Shown piece by piece: positions 1 through 9,545 of a DNA stretch of 64,000 nucleotides. Position numbers and translations under genes: made by a program. Position 1 is the first letter of the stretch, and the number at the start of each line of letters is the position of its first letter. The notes beneath the pieces were generated by a model. It was given only the letters and a program-made list of their open reading frames with translations. It was not told the origin of the DNA and did no database searches. Source of the DNA: an uncultured Alphaproteobacteria bacterium (GTDB taxonomy: Bacteria > Pseudomonadota > Alphaproteobacteria > Geminicoccales > Geminicoccaceae); assembly GCA_937926445.1 (NCBI GenBank), contig CALBAK010000008.1:19306-83305 (forward strand), written 5' to 3'.

Positions 1-744
1 CACGGCCTGGTCGAGCTCGGCGATCTCGTCGAGATCCGCGAGGAGCCGGCCTCGCGGCCGATCTGGCGGCGCAACGGGCGGACCATGGAGATGGTCACGG
101 CCGAGCTCGCCGGTGCCTTCGAAGCCCCGATCTACGGTATCCTCGCGGTGATGGACGGGCTCGGCCGGCTCGCCGATGCCCCCGAGCTCCGCTTCGCATC
201 CCAGCCACTCGACGAGAGCCGCCCGGCGCTCTTGTGGGAGGGCGAGTGGGAGATCACGCGGGTGACCTTCCGCGACATGGGGGCGGCCTTCGCGGTGGCG
301 CTTCTGGGGATCTACCTCCTGGTCGTGGCTCAGTTCGGAAGTTTCAAACTGCCGCTCGTCGTGCTCTTGCCGGTGCCGTTGGCGCTTCTGGGGGTTGTGC
401 TCGGCCACGCGGCGCTCGGTGCCGCCTTCACCGCTCCTTCCATGATCGGCTTCATCGCGCTCGCGGGCATCATCGTCCGCAACTCGATCCTCTTGGTGGA
501 TTTCGTCCGCCACACTCCGGCCGAGGGGCGGCCCGTGCGCGAGATCGCACTCCGAGCGGGGGCGGTGCGCGTCAAGCCGATCGCCTTGACCGCCGCTGCG
601 GCGATGATCGGGGCGGCCTTCATCTTCCCCGACCCGATCTTCAAAGGCCTCGCCACCGCCCTCTTCTTCGGCCTGCTCTCGAGCACGGTCTTGACCGTGG
701 TGGCGATCCCGGCCGTCTACCGGATCTTCCGCGACCCGAGCTGA
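1..744 (+). CDS. RND-family efflux permease, C-terminal fragment
   Basis: The frame is open from the first base of the window, so the 5' part of the gene lies upstream. The 247 visible residues are the C-terminal end of an RND (AcrB/CusA-type) inner-membrane proton/drug or metal antiporter: a short periplasmic segment followed by about five hydrophobic helices (roughly residues 95-112, 118-137, 143-162, 190-208 and 216-236). The segment NSILLVDFVR after helix three and the closing helix ending in AIPAVYRIF are typical of this family. The stop TGA lies inside a perfect palindrome. A periplasmic adaptor gene would be expected nearby but is not in the window. Substrate cannot be told from this fragment. 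Confidence 0.9.
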   Translation, partial: HGLVELGDLVEIREEPASRPIWRRNGRTMEMVTAELAGAFEAPIYGILAVMDGLGRLADAPELRFASQPLDESRPALLWEGEWEITRVTFRDMGAAFAVALLGIYLLVVAQFGSFKLPLVVLLPVPLALLGVVLGHAALGAAFTAPSMIGFIALAGIIVRNSILLVDFVRHTPAEGRPVREIALRAGAVRVKPIALTAAAAMIGAAFIFPDPIFKGLATALFFGLLSSTVLTVVAIPAVYRIFRDPS

Positions 745-758
745 GCCGGCGCCGGCTC
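743..758. terminator. Perfect palindrome at the end of the RND gene
   Basis: GAGCCGGC is followed directly by GCCGGCTC, a perfect 16-bp palindrome that includes the TGA stop of the RND gene. The pqqE gene converges on it from the other side. There is no T-tract, so a role as a bidirectional terminator is only suggested by position. Confidence 0.3.
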
Positions 759-838
759 GGCAGCCGACGTCGCGGTCCTCGGCACCGAAGGCGGCGAGCC
801 GCCCCCGGCGCCATCGTCGAGGCTCCGCCCGCGGCCGC

Positions 839-1954
839 TCAGGCCGGTACGGGCTCGAGCCGGCGGTAGCGGAAGGCGGGCGGCGGGGCGGCGGCTTCGG
901 CCTCGGCCAACGCCATGATCCGGGCGTGCTCGGGGGAAAGCGTGCAGGCCGGATCGGTCGCCTCGGGATCGCCCAGAAGCTGCATCGCCTGGCAGCGACA
1001 GCCGCCGAAATCGATTTCCCGGCGCGCGCAGGAGCGGCAGGGCTCCTGCATCCAGTCGAACCCGCGGAAGCGCTGGAAGGCCGGGCTCTCTTGCCAGATC
1101 CAACGCAGTGGCTTCTCTTCGACGTTCGGAAAGACGAGCCCCGGGATCACGTGCGCCGCGTGGCACGGCAACACCCGGCCGTCCGGGGCCACCACGATCA
1201 CCGCCCGCCCCCAGCCCGAAGCACAGGGCTTGGGGTGCGTCGCGTAATAGTCCGGCACGACGAAATCGATCAGGAGCCGATCGCCGAGGCGCTCGCGCGC
1301 CGCTTTCACGACCGCGACCGAGCGGTCGAGTTGCGAGCGAGTCGGCATCAAGGCCGCCCGGTTGGCGAGCGCCCAGCCGTAATATTGCACGTGAGCCACC
1401 TCGAGCCGGTCCGCACCGAGCTCGAGGGCGAGCTCGACGAACCGCTCGAGCCGGTCGAGATTGTGCCGGTGGACCACGGCGTTCAGGGTCAAGGGCAGGC
1501 CCAGCCGGCGGACGGCCTTGGCGAAGGCGAGCTTCCGCGCGAGCGATCCCTCGAACCCGCCGATCCGATCGCAGCCCTCGGCATCGACGTCCTGGACGCT
1601 CAATTGCACGTGGTCGAGCCCGGCTTCGGCCAGCGCCTCGAGCCGGCGCTCGGAGACCCCGACCCCCGCGGTGATCAGGTTCGAATAGAGCTCCAGCGCG
1701 CGGGCGCGGGCGACGATCGCCTCGAGGTCGCTGCGCAGCGTCGGCTCGCCACCCGAGAGGTGGAGCTGGAGCACGCCGAGTTCGGCCGCCTCTTCGAGCA
1801 CCCGCTCCCAGCTCGCGGTCGGGAGTTCGCGCTCGCGCCGCGTGAGCTCGAGCGGGTTCGAGCAATAGGGACAGGCGAGCGGGCAGCGATGGGTGAGCTC
1901 GGCCAGCAAGCCGATCGGCGGCTCGCGCCAGGGCTCGCGGGCGGGCGCGCTCAC
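839..1954 (-). CDS. pqqE: PqqE, PqqA peptide cyclase (radical SAM)
   Basis: PqqE is the radical SAM enzyme that, with PqqD, forms the Glu-Tyr carbon-carbon bond in the PqqA precursor peptide, the first step of PQQ synthesis. The 371-residue product has the cluster motif CPLACPYC near residue 24, the SAM-binding SGGEPT near residue 67, and a C-terminal SPASM-type auxiliary-cluster region rich in cysteines (CHAAH near residue 272, then CRSCARR and GGCRCQ around 310-325). Length matches the family. The GTG start overlaps the TGA of pqqD (GTGA), which implies translational coupling. It is the last gene of the pqqABCDE operon. Confidence 0.96.
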   Translation of the reverse strand: MSAPAREPWREPPIGLLAELTHRCPLACPYCSNPLELTRRERELPTASWERVLEEAAELGVLQLHLSGGEPTLRSDLEAIVARARALELYSNLITAGVGVSERRLEALAEAGLDHVQLSVQDVDAEGCDRIGGFEGSLARKLAFAKAVRRLGLPLTLNAVVHRHNLDRLERFVELALELGADRLEVAHVQYYGWALANRAALMPTRSQLDRSVAVVKAARERLGDRLLIDFVVPDYYATHPKPCASGWGRAVIVVAPDGRVLPCHAAHVIPGLVFPNVEEKPLRWIWQESPAFQRFRGFDWMQEPCRSCARREIDFGGCRCQAMQLLGDPEATDPACTLSPEHARIMALAEAEAAAPPPAFRYRRLEPVPA

Positions 1955-2241
1955 AAAGGCCTCCGCTCGACCCGCACGATCCGCTGCGCCAGGAGATCGG
2001 CCAAGAGATCCTCGACGTCGCGGGCGATCTCCTCCGAAGGCGCATCGAACTCGGCGGCGAGGCCCTCGACCAGCTCGCGGAAGGCCCTGGGCTCGGCCAG
2101 TCGGCCCAGGATCTCGACCGAGGTCGGGCAGGGGAACAGCACCCGCTCGGGCGCCAGGAGCACGTTGCAGTTGCGCACCGGGTCGAAGCGCAGCCGCACG
2201 CCCCTCGCCACGACCAGGCGATCCTCGGGCGCGAAGCTCAT
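1951..2241 (-). CDS. pqqD: PqqD, PqqA-binding chaperone
   Basis: A 96-residue product with the family's usual length and pattern: a VRLRFDPVR segment early on, [18 protein letters not shown] in the middle and an acidic helical C-terminus. PqqD is an RRE-fold protein that binds the PqqA leader and presents it to PqqE. The ATG start overlaps the stop of pqqC and the stop overlaps the GTG of pqqE, so pqqC-pqqD-pqqE are joined by 4-bp overlaps. Some alphaproteobacteria carry a pqqCD fusion; here the two are separate but in frame-overlapping contact. Confidence 0.95.
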   Translation of the reverse strand: MSFAPEDRLVVARGVRLRFDPVRNCNVLLAPERVLFPCPTSVEILGRLAEPRAFRELVEGLAAEFDAPSEEIARDVEDLLADLLAQRIVRVERRPL

Positions 2242-3011
2242 GCCGCCCTCGCCGAGGTCGCGTGGTCGGCCGGCACGAAGGCGCCCTTGGGGATCCCGCC
2301 GCCCAGCACGTAGGCGTGGTGCAACGCGTCGAGCTGGGCCCAGAGCACGTCGCACTTGAAGATCAGCGCCTTGCAGACGAGGAAGCGCTTTTCCGGCGTG
2401 TCGGCGTGCCGCTTCACGTAGTCGAGGGCGAAGCTCGCATCGCGCGGCGCCTGGCCGAGCCGTTTGCGGAAATAGGCGACCATCTCTTCGGAGACGAACG
2501 GGTAGTTCCGGAGAAGGCCCGGGATCCGCTCTTCGTGGATCGCCGGGGCGAAGAGCTCGGTGAGCGAGGAGGCGACGGCTTCGAGCAGGCTCTTCTCGCG
2601 CACGAAGCGGACATAGGCCTCGACCGCGAAGATCGTGGCCGGCAAAGCGCCCTCCTCGGAAACCACATAGGCGCGCTCCAGGCCGAGCCCCTCGCAGAGC
2701 CGGAGCCAGCGCTCGATGCCGCCCTCCTCCTCGCCGAAGCCGTCGTGGTCGAGGATGCGGCAGAGCCACGCGCGCCGCAGCTCCCGATCCGGGCAGCGGC
2801 CCATCAGGCTCGCATCCTTCATCGGGATCCGGCTCTGATAGACGTAGCGGTTCAGAGCCCAGGCCTGGACCTGACCCTTGCTGCAGCGGCCGGTGTGCAA
2901 CATCCGGTGGAAGGGGTGGTGGATGTGGTAGCGCTCGGCGCCGATCCGGCGCAGCGCCGCCTCCAGCTCCTCGGCCGATTGCAGATCGCGAAAGGCGTCG
3001 AGTTCGCTCAA
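2238..3011 (-). CDS. pqqC: PqqC, pyrroloquinoline-quinone synthase
   Basis: PqqC carries out the last oxidation and ring closure in PQQ synthesis without a cofactor. The 257-residue product shows the heme-oxygenase-like helical fold pattern, with [11 protein letters not shown] near the N-terminus, [14 protein letters not shown] and LDHDGF following, all recognised PqqC blocks. I chose the TTG start because it lies about 6 bases after GGGAGG and exactly overlaps the TGA stop of pqqB (TTGA). An ATG-only caller would miss or extend this start. Confidence 0.95.
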   Translation of the reverse strand: MSELDAFRDLQSAEELEAALRRIGAERYHIHHPFHRMLHTGRCSKGQVQAWALNRYVYQSRIPMKDASLMGRCPDRELRRAWLCRILDHDGFGEEEGGIERWLRLCEGLGLERAYVVSEEGALPATIFAVEAYVRFVREKSLLEAVASSLTELFAPAIHEERIPGLLRNYPFVSEEMVAYFRKRLGQAPRDASFALDYVKRHADTPEKRFLVCKALIFKCDVLWAQLDALHHAYVLGGGIPKGAFVPADHATSARAA

Positions 3012-3949
3012 GGCGTTCCTCCCGGCAGGTCGATCGCGAGGCCGTCGGTCGCGACCTCGAAGCCCGCCCGCTCGACCGCGGCCCGTTCGGGGCTGTCGGC
3101 GAGCAGCACGGGGTTCGTGTTGTTGACGTGCACGAGGATCTTGCGGCCGGCCGGCACGGCGCCGAGCCGGGCGAGCACACCCGCTTCGCCGGAAATCGAG
3201 ACGTGGCCCATCTCCCGGCCGGTACGCGCGGCGATGCCTGCCAGAAGGAGCTCGTCGTCGCGCCAGAGCGTGCCGTCGACGAACACGACGTCCGCGCCGG
3301 CACAGCGCTCGAGCACCGGCGGATCGAGCCGGCCGCAATTGGCGATCCACACGAGGCGCCTTCGACCTTCGCGGATCTCGAGGCCGATCACGTCGCCCGG
3401 CCGGGGGACGGGCGGCTCGCCGCCGCGGGCGGCCTTCTCGAGGAAGAGCGGGGGCTTACCCTCGACCGCGAAGGCGCGGACCTCGAGCCCTAGGGGCGCG
3501 CCCTCCCCATCCTCGAGGGCCACCCAGCGGTCGAGCACCAGGGCCCGGCGCGGAACGATCCGCCGGTCGACCACCTCGAAAACCGGGTTGGCGTCGAGCA
3601 GCGCCAGGATCCGCGGATGGGCCCAGAGCGCGAAGGCCGTGCCCTCGCGCAGATGCAGGAGACCGCCGATCGAATCGATCTCGCCGTTGGTCGGGATCAC
3701 CGCGGCGATCGGCGAAGAGCGCGGCGCCGCTTTCGGATGGAGTGCCGGGGTCGCCTCGATCTGTTGGCGCAGATCCGGCGAGGCTTCGACCAAGAGCCAT
3801 CGCACACCGTCGGCGCTCGCCGCGAGCGCCGCTTGGGTCGCCGGTCGAGCCGCCGGGTCGCCCGCGCGGGCCCGTCGGCAGGCCTCGCAGGCCGCGTTCC
3901 ACTGCGGGAACCCGCCGCCCGCGGCGGCGCCGAGCACGATCGCGCGCAA
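3008..3949 (-). CDS. pqqB: PqqB, PQQ biosynthesis metallo-hydrolase-fold protein
   Basis: The 313-residue product begins with a typical PqqB N-terminus (GAAAGGGFPQWNAACEAC) and carries metallo-beta-lactamase-fold landmarks, including GHVSISGEAGV and HVNNTNPVL near the C-terminus. PqqB is thought to hydroxylate the excised di-amino-acid intermediate. The TTG start follows a strong GGGAGGAG. The gene starts 30 bases after the pqqA stop and its stop overlaps pqqC. There is no sign of degradation. Confidence 0.95.
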   Translation of the reverse strand: MRAIVLGAAAGGGFPQWNAACEACRRARAGDPAARPATQAALAASADGVRWLLVEASPDLRQQIEATPALHPKAAPRSSPIAAVIPTNGEIDSIGGLLHLREGTAFALWAHPRILALLDANPVFEVVDRRIVPRRALVLDRWVALEDGEGAPLGLEVRAFAVEGKPPLFLEKAARGGEPPVPRPGDVIGLEIREGRRRLVWIANCGRLDPPVLERCAGADVVFVDGTLWRDDELLLAGIAARTGREMGHVSISGEAGVLARLGAVPAGRKILVHVNNTNPVLLADSPERAAVERAGFEVATDGLAIDLPGGTP

Positions 3950-3979
3950 GGCTCCTCCCGCGGGCGGCGGCCGCCGACC

Positions 3980-4063
3980 TCAGAGCTCGGCCGGCAGGTA
4001 CATGGTGACCTCCATCCCGACGGGACGGCTGGTCACCCGCGGACGGATCCACGTCTTGCGCAT
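3980..4063 (-). CDS. pqqA: PqqA, PQQ precursor peptide
   Basis: A 27-codon gene, too short for most gene callers. The peptide ends in MEVTMYLPAEL: the Glu and Tyr of the E-V-T-M-Y core are the two residues that are crosslinked and become PQQ. The start ATG follows GGGGAGTG with good spacing. The gene stands first in the operon, 30 bases before pqqB, which is the standard position. PqqA is made in excess over the enzymes in other bacteria. The N-terminal part (RKTWIRPRVTSRPVG) is arginine-rich. Confidence 0.95.
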   Translation of the reverse strand: MRKTWIRPRVTSRPVGMEVTMYLPAEL

Positions 4064-4120
4064 CGTTCCACTCCCCGATCGCATCGTGCTCGCCACCCGA
4101 GGATCCGGGCGGCTCTCCGC

Positions 4121-4149
4121 TATATGGATCTCGTCACCGGGGACGTCGA
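4121..4149 (-). promoter_or_regulatory. Possible pqq promoter
   Basis: On the minus strand TCGACG (4149-4144) and CATATA (4126-4121) are separated by 17 bases, about 60 bases upstream of the pqqA start. The matches to TTGACA and TATAAT are partial. It is the only AT-rich -10-like sequence close to the operon. Confidence 0.25.
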
Positions 4150-6133
4150 CTTTTCTCGATCATGCAGGTTCACTTATGGGCCGACCGTGCGCCGCCCGTC
4201 GGCCGGCCCGCCCTCGAAGGTGCGGTAAGCGGTTCCTGCGGACTTTGCTCGGGCCCGAATCGCCCGAAGGCGGCGTACCGTGCCCGTCGCCCGGGCGCGC
4301 GCGGCTCGGTGACAGCCGCGCTTGCGAATCCCCGCGATCAGATCCGAACTCCTCCGCTTCGAAGCAGCGCCTTCGGCTTCCGGCCCCGAGGCCGGGGCCG
4401 TGTGACGGAAGCGAGACGACCCGCTCCGCCTCGCTGCTCGGCCGGTCGGCCGATCCGGCGGGTGGATCGCTGCGCCGCCCAGCGCGGATCGTGTTCACCT
4501 CGACCCGAGGTCGGGAGCCTCGTTGTGTTGCGAGTCCTTCCGGATCGCATGCCGAACACGGCTCGCCTTCGACCAGGGCCCATGGTCCGCTCGACATCGC
4601 CTGCGACCAGAAAGGCCGGAAGGTCGAGCGGACAGCGGCCAACACGGCCGGAGCCAGGCAGACGAACCGTCCGAGAAACGAAGGCGGGCGAGGCGGGGCC
4701 GCGATCCGCTCGAGCGCGGGCGAGCCCGACCCGGCCACGGCGAGTGCCACGCCCTTGTACGCCGAGAGGAATAGGACCGAGACGAGCATGGGTGGATCCC
4801 TCGGGGCTCGGGAAGAGCGTACTGGCCAAGGGTTAACGAATCCTCACCGAGAAAGGGATCGGCCACCCGGATCGCGGCGTCCCGCTCCGGGTTTCCGACG
4901 TTTCGAGCCGGGTCGGCGAGGGAGGTGGAACGCCGCCCACCGGGAGTGTCGGGTGCGCCTCACAGTCGCTGCCGACGGCAGGGACATCGAGGGATGCCCG
5001 AGCGAAGCGAGCGAGCCGTCGGCCTCTTGCGGCCGCCCGAGGCCGCGTCGGCGAGGGGTCGTCGAAGCCGCGACCCGTCGCCGCCGACATCCCCGAGGCC
5101 ACCGGCCGAGTCGGTTCGCGGTTTCCGGCAAGACGGACCTCGACCGTTCGTCCGTCGTGTCACCCGATCGGTCCGCCCCACCGCTCGCCCGGCTCGAAGC
5201 GTCGCGCTGCGCCTCCGCCCATCGCAGCCGGCGCGCCACCTGTCGGGAGACCATCGCGCCGAACCGGTCCGAGGCGAGGTACGCTTCAGCTCCCGCAGAT
5301 CCGCCTCTGTTGGCCGACGACGTCGGCCGACCGGCTCGCCGACGAGTACGATCGCGCCCGTCGGTTCGCGATCGACTGGCCATCGAGGGCGGGTGTCGAA
5401 GCGGCTCTCCAGCATCTCGGGTCCCGCCGCTCGACCGGGCTCTCGAGCGCTACACTCGGGAGCGCGACCCGGCCGCGACCCGCGCCGGCGGAGGGGAGCG
5501 GCCTTGGCGGGGCCCGACCGACGGGACCCCGTCGTGGCGCGCCGCCGCGGTCCCCGTCGCACTCCGGGGGCGCGGAATCGAAAGCCGGCGAAAGCCCCGC
5601 CTGCTCCGCCGGACCGGCGGGTGAGCACGCCTCCTCTTCGCGACCCGTCCCCTCGGCTGGCCCGTCCGATGTCGAGACGGCCCGAGGCGAGCGGGAGGAA
5701 AATCCGGGGCGGCTCGGCGATTCGCCGTACCTGCGACGGGTCCCGCGGAGCCGTGCCCGGCGAGTCGATATCCGAGCCGGTGCACCTGGTCGCGGGTGTC
5801 GGACGGTACCGGTCGGCTTTCCGGAACACGCCGCGCCGATGTGACCCTGTCACCGGCTGTACTGCCGTCACCGCTCGGGGTGCGCGGCTGCTCGGCGATC
5901 CTCGCACCCACTCGGGGTCGGATCTGGGCGATCGATCTGCGGAACCGAGCCGCCGACCGGTCCCAGGCGCGGCGCGACGCGCGGAGTTCGCGGGTCCCCG
6001 ATCCATCCGGCGCGCTCCGAGAGCCGCACCCGCCGGTTTCCTCGGGCGATCGGTGGTCGATCGGCCGCCCGGTTCACCAGCACGTGCCTCGAGCGGCTCT
6101 CGCCCGCGCGGTCGCATGCCGCGCGGGTATCGC
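4150..6133. other. GC-rich spacer without convincing gene
   Basis: About 2 kb between the pqq promoter region and the 3' end of the LysR gene. Open frames exist in all six frames, as expected at this GC content, but none has a recognisable domain, a consistent amino-acid pattern or an operon-like junction. Notable sites are a palindrome with GGCCGAC and GTCGGCC arms at 5312-5328 and a tandem YAAC-like element at 4826-4848 that precedes a short hydrophobic frame starting at 4789 on the minus strand. I see no tRNA, insertion sequence or CRISPR array here. Confidence 0.6.
4826..4848 (-). promoter_or_regulatory. TTAACC element upstream of a hydrophobic frame
   Basis: On the minus strand the sequence reads GGTGAGGATTCG followed by TTAACCCTTGG. 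It resembles the tandem YAAC elements at 9.55 kb, 35.6 kb and 55.44 kb. The ATG at 4789, behind GAGGGA, lies 37 bases downstream, the same distance as at two of the other sites. It is the weakest of the three matches. Confidence 0.3.
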
Positions 6134-7216
6134 TCAGCCCGCCGAGCGGGCGAGGACGAAGGGCGGTGGGGGTGTCGCCGGCACGAGCTCGAGCCGCAGG
6201 GCCGCCGCCGCCAGCGCGTCGAGGAAGGTCCGAAGAGGCTCCATCTGCCGGCGGTGCGACGGTACCAGCGCCACCAGCCGGCGCTCCATCGTCGGCACGG
6301 CATACAGCCGCACCCGGAAGAGCATCCTGCCGGCGAGCTGGGCGGTGAGCTGCGGGACGAGCGCCACGCCGTGGCCGCCCTCGACCATGGCGAGCGCCGT
6401 TTCGTAGGTGCGTACCCTGGCCACCGTCCGGGCCCAGGGCAAGACCCTGCGGTACCATTCGGCGATCCGGTCGGCGTGCAGCGTGCCGAAATTGAACTCG
6501 ATCGTCCGGCCGAGCACGGCTCTGGCCGCCGCGTCGAGCTCGCGTTCCGGCTCGACGATACCGTCGAGCACGATCCCGTCGGGAACGGCGAGCGCGTAGC
6601 CGTCGACGCGGAGGGGCCGCCGGGCGAAGGGCAGATGGTCGCTCGCCACCGCCGTCTCCGAGACCACGGCGACGTCGAGGGTCCGGCCGTAGAGGCCTTC
6701 AACGGCCTCCTGCGGCGCCACCTCGTGCACGTCGAGGGCGAGCTCCGGAACCCGCGCGCGGGCCTCGGCGAAGGCCGTGGGCAAGAGTGTGCGGGCAATC
6801 GAGGCCAGGGCACCGACCGCGACCCGGCCCCTGAGCCCGGCCTTGTAGGCGGCGAGCCCGCTCTCGAGCGCATCGGCCTCGGCCAGGAGCCGGCCCGCCC
6901 GCTCGAGCAGGAAGCGCCCGGCATCGGTGAGCACGAGGCGGCCCGACTGGCGGTCGACCAGCCGGTGCCCCAATAGCCGCTCCAGCTTGGCGAGCGCCTG
7001 CGAGAGCGCCGGTTGCGAGATGCCGAGCTGCTTGGCCGCCTGGGTCAGCGAGCGGGCATGGGCGAGGGCCCAGAAGAGCCGCAGCTGGTGCAGGCTGACG
7101 GCGAGCGTCTGCCCCCGTCCCTCGCCTCCGGGCGCCGCACCGGCCTCGTCCGGAACCGGTCGGCCGGCCTCGGGCACCTCCAATGCCGCCGGATTCGAGC
7201 CGTCCTCGTCGCGCAT
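6134..7216 (-). CDS. LysR-family transcriptional regulator
   Basis: The 360-residue product has an N-terminal winged helix-turn-helix (LHQLRLFWALAHARSLTQAA, then GISQPALSQALAKLE) at about residues 41-100 and a LysR substrate-binding domain behind it. The chosen ATG follows GGGAGGGGAGG with good spacing. It gives about 40 residues before the HTH, longer than usual, so a later start is possible. The gene is divergent from the amidohydrolase at 7338, the normal arrangement for a LysR protein controlling its neighbour. The effector is unknown; a carbamoyl amino acid or hydantoin-type compound is an inference from context. Confidence 0.9.
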   Translation of the reverse strand: MRDEDGSNPAALEVPEAGRPVPDEAGAAPGGEGRGQTLAVSLHQLRLFWALAHARSLTQAAKQLGISQPALSQALAKLERLLGHRLVDRQSGRLVLTDAGRFLLERAGRLLAEADALESGLAAYKAGLRGRVAVGALASIARTLLPTAFAEARARVPELALDVHEVAPQEAVEGLYGRTLDVAVVSETAVASDHLPFARRPLRVDGYALAVPDGIVLDGIVEPERELDAAARAVLGRTIEFNFGTLHADRIAEWYRRVLPWARTVARVRTYETALAMVEGGHGVALVPQLTAQLAGRMLFRVRLYAVPTMERRLVALVPSHRRQMEPLRTFLDALAAAALRLELVPATPPPPFVLARSAG

Positions 7217-7337
7217 CGCCTCCCCTCCCGAACCGAGCCTGCCGTGGCCCCGGCCGGCGGTCCAGCCCCCGTAGACGCTTGACCGCGCCGGCGTGCGGCG
7301 CGAGGGATCGCCCGAGAGCCCATTCGGGAGAACCGCC

Positions 7338-8588
7338 GTGATCGGAGCCGAGGCCGGCAATCTGCGGATCGACGCCCGCCGTTACTGGGATTCGCTCATG
7401 GAGATGGCGAAGATCGGGGCCACTCCCAAGGGCGGTTGCAACCGACAGACGCTCACCGATCTCGACCGCGAGGGGCGCGACCTCTTCCGGCGCTGGTGCG
7501 AGGCGGCGGGCTGCACCGTAACCGTCGACGAGATGGGCAACATGATGGCGCTGCGACCCGGCCGCCGGCCGGATCTGCCGCCGGTGGCGATCGGCAGCCA
7601 TCTCGACACCCAACCGACCGGCGGCAAGTTCGACGGGGTCGCCGGCGTCCTGGCCGGTCTCGAGATCGTGCGTACCCTCGCCGACGCCGGCTACGAGACC
7701 GACCATCCGATCCTGGTCGTGAACTGGACCAACGAGGAGGGCACCCGGTTCGCCCCGGCGATGCTCGCTTCGGGTGTGTTCGCGGGTGCCTTCACCAAGG
7801 AATGGGCCTATGCCCGTACCGACCGCGAGGGCAAGCGGTTCGGCGACGAACTCGAGCGGATCGGCTACAAGGGAACGCTGCCCTGCGCCCCGCAGCGTTG
7901 GAAATGTCACCTCGAGTTGCACATCGAGCAGGGTCCGATCCTCGAGGCCGAGGGCAAGACGATCGGAGTGGTGACCGGCGCCCAGGGCATTCGCTGGTAC
8001 GAGGTCCGGATCACCGGGAAAGAGAGCCACGCCGGCTCGACGCCGATGCCGCGCCGCAAGGACGCGCTCGTCGCCGCCGCGCGCGTGATCGAGGCGCTCG
8101 ACGGGCTCGCCCGCGGGCACGGGCCACACGCGGTCGCCACGGTGGGCGTGCTCGAGATCGCGAAACCGTCGCGCAACGTGATTCCGGGCGAGGTCTTCTT
8201 CACGATCGACCTGCGCCACCCCGAGGACTCCGTCCTGGCCGAGCTCGACCGTGCCGTGCACCGGATCGTCGGCGAGGCCTGCGTCCGCGACGGCCTCGCG
8301 TACACGGTCGACCCGATCTGGCACTTCCCCTCGGTGCGCTTCGACCCGACCTGCGTGGCGGCGATCCGCGCGGCGGCGGAGGCCGGCGGCTTTTCCTGGC
8401 GCGAGATGGTCTCGGGACCCGGCCACGATTCCTGCTACACGGCGCGCGTCGTCCCGACCGCGATGATCTTCGTTCCCTGCCGCGACGGCCTCTCCCACAA
8501 CGAGGAGGAGTGGGCCGAGCCCGAACATCTGGCGGCCGGCTGCCAGGTGCTGCTGCAGGCGGCGCTCACGCTCGCCCGCGCGGACTGA
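7338..8588 (+). CDS. N-carbamoyl-L-amino-acid hydrolase / beta-ureidopropionase family (M20)
   Basis: A 416-residue member of the M20 amidohydrolase group that includes N-carbamoyl-L-amino-acid hydrolases, beta-ureidopropionases and allantoate amidohydrolases. Binuclear-metal motifs are visible: GSHLDTQPTGGKFDG (His and Asp), NEEGTRF (Glu pair), HLELHIEQGP and the closing LSHNEEEW. The GTG start is chosen because GGGAG precedes it and the protein then begins at the family's usual position; an upstream in-frame start would add 15 residues. It is divergent from a LysR regulator and followed 12 bases later by an ABC ATPase. The precise substrate cannot be assigned from sequence alone. Confidence 0.9.
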   Translation: MIGAEAGNLRIDARRYWDSLMEMAKIGATPKGGCNRQTLTDLDREGRDLFRRWCEAAGCTVTVDEMGNMMALRPGRRPDLPPVAIGSHLDTQPTGGKFDGVAGVLAGLEIVRTLADAGYETDHPILVVNWTNEEGTRFAPAMLASGVFAGAFTKEWAYARTDREGKRFGDELERIGYKGTLPCAPQRWKCHLELHIEQGPILEAEGKTIGVVTGAQGIRWYEVRITGKESHAGSTPMPRRKDALVAAARVIEALDGLARGHGPHAVATVGVLEIAKPSRNVIPGEVFFTIDLRHPEDSVLAELDRAVHRIVGEACVRDGLAYTVDPIWHFPSVRFDPTCVAAIRAAAEAGGFSWREMVSGPGHDSCYTARVVPTAMIFVPCRDGLSHNEEEWAEPEHLAAGCQVLLQAALTLARAD

Positions 8589-8600
8589 CCGGAGCCCGCG

Positions 8601-9431
8601 ATGGCGCAACTGGCCAGCGCCGCCGCGTCCTCGCGCGGTGCGACCGAGCTCGGACGGTGCCCGGCGGTCGAGGCGCGCGGTCTCGGCCTCACCTTCGCCA
8701 CGGCCGCGGGGCCGGTGACCGCGCTCGCCGGTGTCGATCTCGTGATCGAGCCCGGCGCCTTCGTGGCGCTGATCGGGCCTTCGGGCTGCGGCAAGACGAC
8801 CTTCCTGCGGCTCGTGGCCGACCTCGAGCAGCCGACCGCCGGGACGCTCAGAGTCGAGGGCCTCGCACCGCGCGAGGCGCGCCTCGCTCGCCGCTACGGC
8901 TACGTCTTCCAGGCGCCGGCGCTGCAGCCTTGGCGCACGGTCGAGCGCAACGTCACCCTGCCGCTCGAGATCATGGGCTTCTCGCCCGAGGAACGGGCGG
9001 CACGCGCCCGCCGCTGGCTCGCCCTCGTCGAGCTCGAGGCCTTCGCCCGGCACCATCCCTGGCAGCTCTCGGGCGGCATGCAACAGCGCGTGTCGATCGC
9101 TCGGGCGCTCGCTTTCGAGCCCGACATCCTGCTGATGGACGAGCCCTTCGGCGCGCTCGACGAGATCACCCGCGATCGGCTCAACCTCGAGCTGCACCGG
9201 CTCTGGCGGCGGACGGGCAAGACCATCCTCTTCGTCACCCATTCGATCGCCGAGGCGGTCTATCTCGCCACCCGGATCGTCGTGATGTCGCCGCGGCCCG
9301 GCCGGATCCTCGAAGTGATCGACAGCCCGCTGCCGGTCGACCGGCCGCTCGAGCTGCGCGACACACCGGAATTCCTCGCCGTGGCGCACCGCGTGCGCGA
9401 AGGTCTGCGCGCCGGCCACTCCTACGATTGA
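8601..9431 (+). CDS. ABC transporter ATPase, nitrate/taurine/pyrimidine type
   Basis: The 276-residue product has Walker A (GPSGCGKTTFLRL), Q-loop (YVFQAPALQPWRT), signature (LSGGMQQRVSIARAL), Walker B (ILLMDEPFGALD) and the H-loop (FVTHSIAEAVYLATRIV). This pattern fits the SsuB/TauB/ThiZ group, which imports sulfonates, nitrate or pyrimidine-like compounds. The gene follows the carbamoyl hydrolase closely, so uptake of its substrate is plausible. Neither a permease nor a substrate-binding gene follows: the next gene is gyrB on the other strand. The partners must be elsewhere or have been lost. Confidence 0.92.
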   Translation: MAQLASAAASSRGATELGRCPAVEARGLGLTFATAAGPVTALAGVDLVIEPGAFVALIGPSGCGKTTFLRLVADLEQPTAGTLRVEGLAPREARLARRYGYVFQAPALQPWRTVERNVTLPLEIMGFSPEERAARARRWLALVELEAFARHHPWQLSGGMQQRVSIARALAFEPDILLMDEPFGALDEITRDRLNLELHRLWRRTGKTILFVTHSIAEAVYLATRIVVMSPRPGRILEVIDSPLPVDRPLELRDTPEFLAVAHRVREGLRAGHSYD

Positions 9432-9509
9432 CACGGCGCGGCCCGTCGCCGCGGCGAGCAACCCGGCGAGCAGGAGAGCGACGAGCGAGCCCAGTCCGAT
9501 CCCGAACAC
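9432..9509 (-). other. Short hydrophobic reading frame behind a tandem YAAC element
   Basis: On the minus strand a GTG at 9509, preceded by GAGGTG at 5 bases, opens a frame that begins FGIGLGSLVALLLAGLLAAA and fits one membrane helix. It lies 37 bases downstream of the element at 9546-9567. The frame has no stop within the intergenic region and continues antisense into the ABC ATPase gene. This could be a small membrane protein, a remnant, or chance. A closely similar arrangement occurs at 35.55 kb. Confidence 0.2.
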
Positions 9510-9545
9510 GACACCTCGCGACCTCGGCCGCGATCCTTCTCGCAG

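Noticed and set aside
1893..5624. A 1243-codon open frame on the plus strand across the pqq operon and the spacer
   Set aside because: It is antisense to pqqA-D and has no domain; the pqq genes on the other strand are unambiguous.
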